DNA of 48,007 nucleotides from Rhodospirillaceae bacterium (GTDB lineage Bacteria > Pseudomonadota > Alphaproteobacteria > Bin65): NCBI GenBank assembly GCA_028819475.1, contig JAPPLJ010000004.1:1-48007 (forward strand), written 5' to 3'. Positions 43,611 through 48,007 of the stretch are shown in pieces. The number at the start of each line of letters is the position of its first letter. Position 1 is the stretch's first letter. The translations under genes and the position numbers were made by a program. Below the pieces are notes generated by a model, which was not told where the DNA came from, ran no database searches, and saw only the letters and a list, made by a program, of their open reading frames with translations.

Positions 43611-45272
43611 ATGACGGAAGAGCGACCGGACCGCGAATCGATGGAATACGACGTGGTGATCGTCGGCGCCGGCCCGTCCGGCCTGGCCGCCGCGATCCGC
43701 CTGAAGCAGCTTGCCGCGGAAAGCGGCGGCGACGTCGAGGTCTGCGTTCTGGAGAAGGGCTCGGAGGTCGGTGCGCACATCCTGTCCGGCGCCGTGCTCG
43801 ACCCGCGGGCGCTCAACGAACTGCTGCCCGACTGGCAGGACCGCGGCGCGCCGCTCGATACCCCGGTGAGCGAGGACCGCTTTTTCTTCCTGTCCGAAAA
43901 AGGCGGCTTCAAGGTGCCGAACCTGTTCCTGCCGGCCTGCTTCGGCAACCACGGCAACTACATCGTCAGCCTGGGCAACCTGTGCCGCTGGCTGGCCGAA
44001 CAGGCCGAGGCGCTGGGCGTGGAGATCTATCCCGGCTTCGCCGCGGCCGAGGTACTCTACGACGACGAAGGCCGGGTCCGCGGCGTCGCGACCGGCGACA
44101 TGGGCGTCGGCGCCGGCGGCGAGCAGACGGCGAATTACATGCCGGGCATGGAACTGTTGGCCAAATACACTTTTTTCGCCGAGGGCTGCCGCGGCTCGCT
44201 CGGCAAGCAGCTCGACGCCCGCTTCGGCCTGCGCGACGGGGCCGATCCGCCGTCCTACGGTATCGGCATCAAGGAGCTCTGGGAAATCGAGCCGGCGCGC
44301 CATGTGCCGGGCCTGGTCATGCACAGCGCCGGCTGGCCGCTCGACCGCGAGACCTACGGCGGCTCCTTCCTCTACCATTTCGACGAAAACCTGGTCTCGG
44401 TCGGCTTCGTCGTCGGGCTCGACTACAGGAACCCCTATCTCAGCCCCTATGAGGAATTCCAGCGCTACAAGCACAATCCGAAGGTGCGCGCCTTCCTCGA
44501 AGGCGGCAAGCGCATCGCCTACGGCGCCCGCGCCATCTATGCTGGCGGGCTGCAATCCCTGCCGAAGCTGGCGTTCCCCGGCGGCTGCCTGATCGGCGAC
44601 AACGCGGGGTTTCTCAATGCGCCGCGCATCAAGGGCAGCCACACGGCGATGAAGACCGGCATGATGGCGGCCGAGGCGGCGTTCGACGCCGTGGCCGCCG
44701 GGCGCGCCCAGGACGAACTGGGGGCCTATCCGGCGGCGTTCGAGAAAAGCTGGGTGAGGGACGAGCTGCACCGGGCGCGCAACTTCAAGCCGCTGATGAA
44801 GAAGGGGCTGGTCGCCGGCACCCTCCTGTTCGGCATCGACCAGCAGCTGTTCCGCGGCCGGGCGCCCTGGACCCTGCGGGCGGCGAAGCCGGATCACGAG
44901 ACCATCGAGCCGAAGGACAAGCACCGGCCGATCGACTATCCGAAGCCCGACGGCGTGCTGTCGTTCGACCGGCTGACCAACGTCTCCTTCTCGGCGACGA
45001 ACCATGAGGAGAACCAGCCGGTTCATCTGGTGCTGAAAGACGGCGCCGTCGCGATCGACCACAATCTGGCGCTCTACGACGCGCCGGAGCAGCGCTATTG
45101 CCCGGCCGGGGTCTACGAGATCCTGCGCGACGACGACGGCGCCAACCCGCGGCTCCAGATCAACGCCCAGAATTGCGTGCATTGCAAAACCTGTGACATC
45201 AAGGACCCGACCCAGAATATCGACTGGGCGGTGCCGGAAGGCGGCGGTGGACCGAATTATCCGAACATGTAG
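43611..45272 (+). CDS. Electron transfer flavoprotein-ubiquinone oxidoreductase
   Basis: A 553-residue protein. YDVVIVGAGPSGLAAAIRLK near residue 13 is the FAD fold, EKGSEVGAHILSGAVLDPRA near residue 47 and PGGCLIGDNAGFLNAPRIKG near residue 322 are ETF-QO signatures. The C-terminal NCVHCKTCDIKDP with a Cys in YCPAGVYE holds the [4Fe-4S] cluster. It takes electrons from ETF (fed by acyl-CoA dehydrogenases) to ubiquinone at the inner membrane, so it would support the CoA-thioester pathways in the window. ATG at 43611 (MTEERPDRES) is chosen over 43479. The TPR gene overlaps its 3' end. Confidence 0.96.
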   Translation: MTEERPDRESMEYDVVIVGAGPSGLAAAIRLKQLAAESGGDVEVCVLEKGSEVGAHILSGAVLDPRALNELLPDWQDRGAPLDTPVSEDRFFFLSEKGGFKVPNLFLPACFGNHGNYIVSLGNLCRWLAEQAEALGVEIYPGFAAAEVLYDDEGRVRGVATGDMGVGAGGEQTANYMPGMELLAKYTFFAEGCRGSLGKQLDARFGLRDGADPPSYGIGIKELWEIEPARHVPGLVMHSAGWPLDRETYGGSFLYHFDENLVSVGFVVGLDYRNPYLSPYEEFQRYKHNPKVRAFLEGGKRIAYGARAIYAGGLQSLPKLAFPGGCLIGDNAGFLNAPRIKGSHTAMKTGMMAAEAAFDAVAAGRAQDELGAYPAAFEKSWVRDELHRARNFKPLMKKGLVAGTLLFGIDQQLFRGRAPWTLRAAKPDHETIEPKDKHRPIDYPKPDGVLSFDRLTNVSFSATNHEENQPVHLVLKDGAVAIDHNLALYDAPEQRYCPAGVYEILRDDDGANPRLQINAQNCVHCKTCDIKDPTQNIDWAVPEGGGGPNYPNM

Positions 45273-46980
45273 GCAGGCGGTACTGGCCCTGTTCGCAGCA
45301 GGCCTTCTGCTGCCGGCCGGCCCCGTGTCAGGCGCCGGCCAGCCGGCGGCGGCGAAACTCGTGCCGGACCGTATGACGACATGGGGCGCCTACCTGTCGG
45401 CGCTGCACGCGTCCCGGCAAAAGGATTCGAAGCGCGCATCCGAATATTTCATCTCGGTCACGCCGAAGGCGCCCGGCCACGCCGCCCTGATGGTCCGGGC
45501 GCTGCGGTCCCACGTCCTTGCCGGACGCCTGGAGCGTGCGGGCGGCCTCGCCGGACAGATCGCGGCGCTCGCGCCCGGACAGGCGATGGCCCGCCTGATA
45601 CTCGTCCTGCGCGCCGCAAGGAACGGGCGTTATGCCGAGGCGCAGACCCATCTCGACCGGCTGCCGCACAGTAATTTCAACCGTCTGCTGCTGCCCCTGA
45701 TGCATGCCTGGCTGGCCCTGGGCCGGCACCGCGATCCGGATCTGGCGCTGGACGAGCATCGCGATCTGGAAGGCGAGCAGCAGTTCCAGCTCTTCCGCCT
45801 CATGCACGCGGCGCACCTGCTCGACGTCGCCGGGCAGACGGAGCGCGCGGCCGAGGCCTATCGGGCGATTTCGAGCGTCCCGGCGTTCCTCTCGCTCAGG
45901 ATGACGGAGACCCTGGCCAACTTCCTTGCCCGGTCCGGCGAAAGGGCGGCGGCGCTCGAGGCCGTCGACCGGCATCTGTCCGTCGCTCCGGACTCCATGA
46001 CCGTCCGGTCCCTGCGGGCGGCGATTCGCGGCGGAGGGCCGGTCAGGCCCCTGATCGGCTCGCCGGCCGACGGACTGGCCGAGGTGCTGCTCAATCTGGC
46101 GGGCGCGTTCGAGGAGGGCGACCGCGCCGAGCAGGCGCTGCCGCTGGCGCAACTCGCGGTCTGGATGCGGCCGCACGATGCGGCCTCGGTCTTCCTGCTC
46201 GGCAGCATACTCGAGCGGGACAGCCGCTATGGCGACGCGGTCGCGGTTTTCGGCAGGCTGCAATCCGGAACCATCTACAGCTGGGAAGCGCGCAAATCGG
46301 CCGCGGCGTCGATGGCCGAACTCGACCGCCACACCGCCGCGTTCACCGCCCTGGAAACAATGGCGCAAGAGCGGCCCAACCGCTACGACGCCCTGTGGCT
46401 GATGGGCAACGTGCATCGCAGCCGCTCGGCGTTCGGCGATGCGGTGCTGGCCTACGACCGGGCGATCGGGCGCATTCCGAAGATCGCCCGGCGTCACTGG
46501 AATCTCCTCTATGCCCGGGGCATCGCGCTCGAGCGGTCCGGCCAATGGCCCCGCGCCGAGGCGGATTTCCTTCATGCGCTCAAGCTCAATCCCGGTCAGC
46601 CCTATGTGCTGAACTACCTCGCCTATTCCTGGGTCGATCGGGGCGAGCGGCTGGTGCGGGCGCGCGGGATGCTGGAGGAAGCCGTGCGCAAGCGGCCGAA
46701 CGACGGCTATATCGTCGATTCCGTCGGCTGGGTGGAATACCGGCTGGGAAATTTCGAGGCGGCGGTCCGCCATCTGGAACGGGCCGCGGAGCTGCGGCCC
46801 CACGACCCGATCATCAACCAGCATCTGGGCGACGCCTACTGGCGGGCGAGCCGGCGCAACGAGGCGCGCTTCCAGTGGAACCGGGCGCTGTGGCTCGGAC
46901 CCGAAGACGCCGACCGCAAGAAGATCGAAGAGAGGCTGCGGGGCGGCCTGCCGCCCTTCAAGCCGATCGCGCGTCAATAG
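45247..46980 (+). CDS. Secreted or periplasmic TPR-repeat protein
   Basis: A 577-residue protein starting at GTG 45247 (VDRIIRTCRQAVLALFAAG), which gives a signal peptide ending near VSGAG and has GGAAGG six bases upstream. This start overlaps the ETF-QO gene by 26 bp; the frame from 45193 would lack a clean signal. The protein is helical, with degenerate repeats from residue 50 and clear tetratricopeptide repeats near residues 440-560 (LNYLAYSWVDRGERLVRA and VDSVGWVEYRLGNFEAA). It is a common alphaproteobacterial envelope protein beside ETF-QO and ispE. Likely a scaffold for protein interactions; function not known. Confidence 0.82.
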   Translation: MDRIIRTCRQAVLALFAAGLLLPAGPVSGAGQPAAAKLVPDRMTTWGAYLSALHASRQKDSKRASEYFISVTPKAPGHAALMVRALRSHVLAGRLERAGGLAGQIAALAPGQAMARLILVLRAARNGRYAEAQTHLDRLPHSNFNRLLLPLMHAWLALGRHRDPDLALDEHRDLEGEQQFQLFRLMHAAHLLDVAGQTERAAEAYRAISSVPAFLSLRMTETLANFLARSGERAAALEAVDRHLSVAPDSMTVRSLRAAIRGGGPVRPLIGSPADGLAEVLLNLAGAFEEGDRAEQALPLAQLAVWMRPHDAASVFLLGSILERDSRYGDAVAVFGRLQSGTIYSWEARKSAAASMAELDRHTAAFTALETMAQERPNRYDALWLMGNVHRSRSAFGDAVLAYDRAIGRIPKIARRHWNLLYARGIALERSGQWPRAEADFLHALKLNPGQPYVLNYLAYSWVDRGERLVRARGMLEEAVRKRPNDGYIVDSVGWVEYRLGNFEAAVRHLERAAELRPHDPIINQHLGDAYWRASRRNEARFQWNRALWLGPEDADRKKIEERLRGGLPPFKPIARQ

Positions 46981-47020
46981 ACCGGCCGGCACGACCCCGA
47001 AGAGCCGCCGAAGCGCCGTC

Positions 47021-47902
47021 ATGCCGCCCGCCGTGCAGCCCGGATCGCCGTTGCAGGCGTTCGCACCGGCCAAGATCAACCTGTGGCTCCACGTCACCGG
47101 CCGTCGGCCCGACGGCTACCGCGAACTCGACAGCCTGGTCGCCTTCGCCGATGTCGGGGACCGGCTGAGCGCTGCGCCGGCCGGCGATTTGACCCTGACC
47201 GTCTCCGGCCCGTTTACCCCGGCGCTCGACGCCGGCGCCGACAACCTCGTCCTGCGGGCGGCGCGATCTCTCGCGGCGCATTGCGGCGTCTCGGCGAACG
47301 CTGCGCTCCATCTGGAAAAGAACCTGCCGGTCGCCGCGGGGATCGGCGGCGGCTCGTCCGATGCCGCCACGGCGCTGCGCCTGTGCGCCCGGCTGTGGCG
47401 GGCCGATGTCGGCAACAGGGCGATGGCGCGGCTGGCGCTCGATCTCGGCGCGGACGTTCCCGCCTGCCTGGCGGGGACGACCGCCCGCATGACCGGGATA
47501 GGAGAGAAACTGGCGCCGCTCGATCCGGCGCCGCCGGCCGCCCCGGCGGTTCTCGTCAATCCGGGGACGGCGGTTTCGACCGGGCAGGTCTTCGAGGCGC
47601 TGGCTGGGTCCTTCGGGTCGCCGGCCGAAGATCGCGGCGGCGATCTTGCCGGCCGCGCGGCCGCAAACCGCAACGATCTGGAAGTGCCGGCGATCGCGCT
47701 TGTGCCGGGAATAGCGGATGTCCTGGCCGCCTTGCGCGCCGCGCCTGGCCTTCGCCTCGCGCGCATGTCGGGCAGCGGCGCCACCTGTTTCGGCCTGTTC
47801 GACGGCGATGCCGAGGCAGCAGCGGCGGCCCGCGCAATCGCGGCGGCGCATCCCTCATGGTGGGTCGCCGCCTGTTCGATCGGCGGCCGGTTCGGGGGTT
47901 GA
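47021..47902 (+). CDS. ispE: 4-diphosphocytidyl-2-C-methyl-D-erythritol kinase
   Basis: A 293-residue GHMP kinase. PAKINLWLHVTGRRPDGYRE near residue 12 is the N-terminal IspE motif with the catalytic Lys, PVAAGIGGGSSDAATALRL near residue 104 is the ATP-binding loop, and ARMSGSGATCFGLF near residue 248 the C-terminal motif. It phosphorylates CDP-ME in the non-mevalonate isoprenoid pathway, in the cytoplasm. It starts 40 bp after the TPR gene on the same strand. The last 105 bp of the window hold no gene I recognise; a 7-bp stem GCGGGCC/GGCCCGC lies there near the contig end. Confidence 0.96.
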   Translation: MPPAVQPGSPLQAFAPAKINLWLHVTGRRPDGYRELDSLVAFADVGDRLSAAPAGDLTLTVSGPFTPALDAGADNLVLRAARSLAAHCGVSANAALHLEKNLPVAAGIGGGSSDAATALRLCARLWRADVGNRAMARLALDLGADVPACLAGTTARMTGIGEKLAPLDPAPPAAPAVLVNPGTAVSTGQVFEALAGSFGSPAEDRGGDLAGRAAANRNDLEVPAIALVPGIADVLAALRAAPGLRLARMSGSGATCFGLFDGDAEAAAAARAIAAAHPSWWVAACSIGGRFGG

Positions 47903-48007
47903 CCCGGATTTCTCGCCACGGTCACGGCCTGCGTCGCGTCCGGACGTTCGCTCCGCCAGAAGCGGGCCGAAGCGCGTAGCGGGGACTACGGGCGAGGCCC
48001 GCGACGC

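Overview
This 48 kb, GC-rich window reads as a chromosomal contig of an alphaproteobacterium, most like an uncultured Rhodospirillales-type organism. The lineage call is inference. It rests on a CcrM-type methyltransferase next to rnhB, an MmcB-type repair protein, an NnrU protein, a BdiUNG-like uracil-DNA glycosylase, and a GTTC-N7-GTTC LexA box of the alphaproteobacterial type. Coding density is high, with many ATGA overlaps. The first 55 bases (C25-G10-C20) look like an assembly artefact at a contig end, where a flavin monooxygenase gene is cut.

Layout. 0-2.5 kb: truncated FMO and an unusual DUF924/HATPase fusion. 2.5-6.1 kb: dnaK-dnaJ behind a possible sigma32 promoter. 6.1-7.9 kb: NnrU and MmcB, with two long intergenic inverted repeats of different families. 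8-16.2 kb: a putative aryl-CoA catabolic regulon. 16.5-21.8 kb: serine hydrolase, epoxide hydrolase, ECHDC3-like crotonase and acyl-CoA synthetase. 22-28.3 kb: a NitT/TauT-type ABC importer with an HSL-family hydrolase and a luciferase-like oxidoreductase. 28.5-35.7 kb: tRNA-Arg(ACG), a lipoprotein, ccrM, rnhB, a CPA2 antiporter, a SplB-like radical SAM protein with a perfect SOS box, and two rSAM/selenodomain-associated transferases. 35.7-41.8 kb: a catabolic island of RidA, FAH, TRAP DctPQM and an amidohydrolase. 41.9-48 kb: moaB, a uracil-DNA glycosylase, ETF-QO, a TPR protein and ispE.

The most interesting system is at 8-16.2 kb. A benzoate-CoA-ligase-like enzyme is followed by two paralogous proteins of the epoxyqueuosine reductase/reductive dehalogenase superfamily (double [4Fe-4S]) and a TetR repressor, with ATGA coupling of the last three. 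Next comes a second operon: a MaoC pair, a PaaA-like di-iron oxygenase, and a BenC-type ferredoxin reductase. A Rieske oxygenase diverges from the ligase. Two near-identical operators built on GTTTACGTAAAC sit inside predicted promoters of both operons, so the TetR protein probably controls the whole set. The gene content suggests CoA activation of an aromatic acid, a corrinoid/Fe-S-dependent reductive step (possibly dehalogenation), oxygenation or epoxidation of the CoA ester, and hydration. The substrate cannot be read from the sequence.

All calls come from reading translated sequence and motifs by eye. No database search was run.
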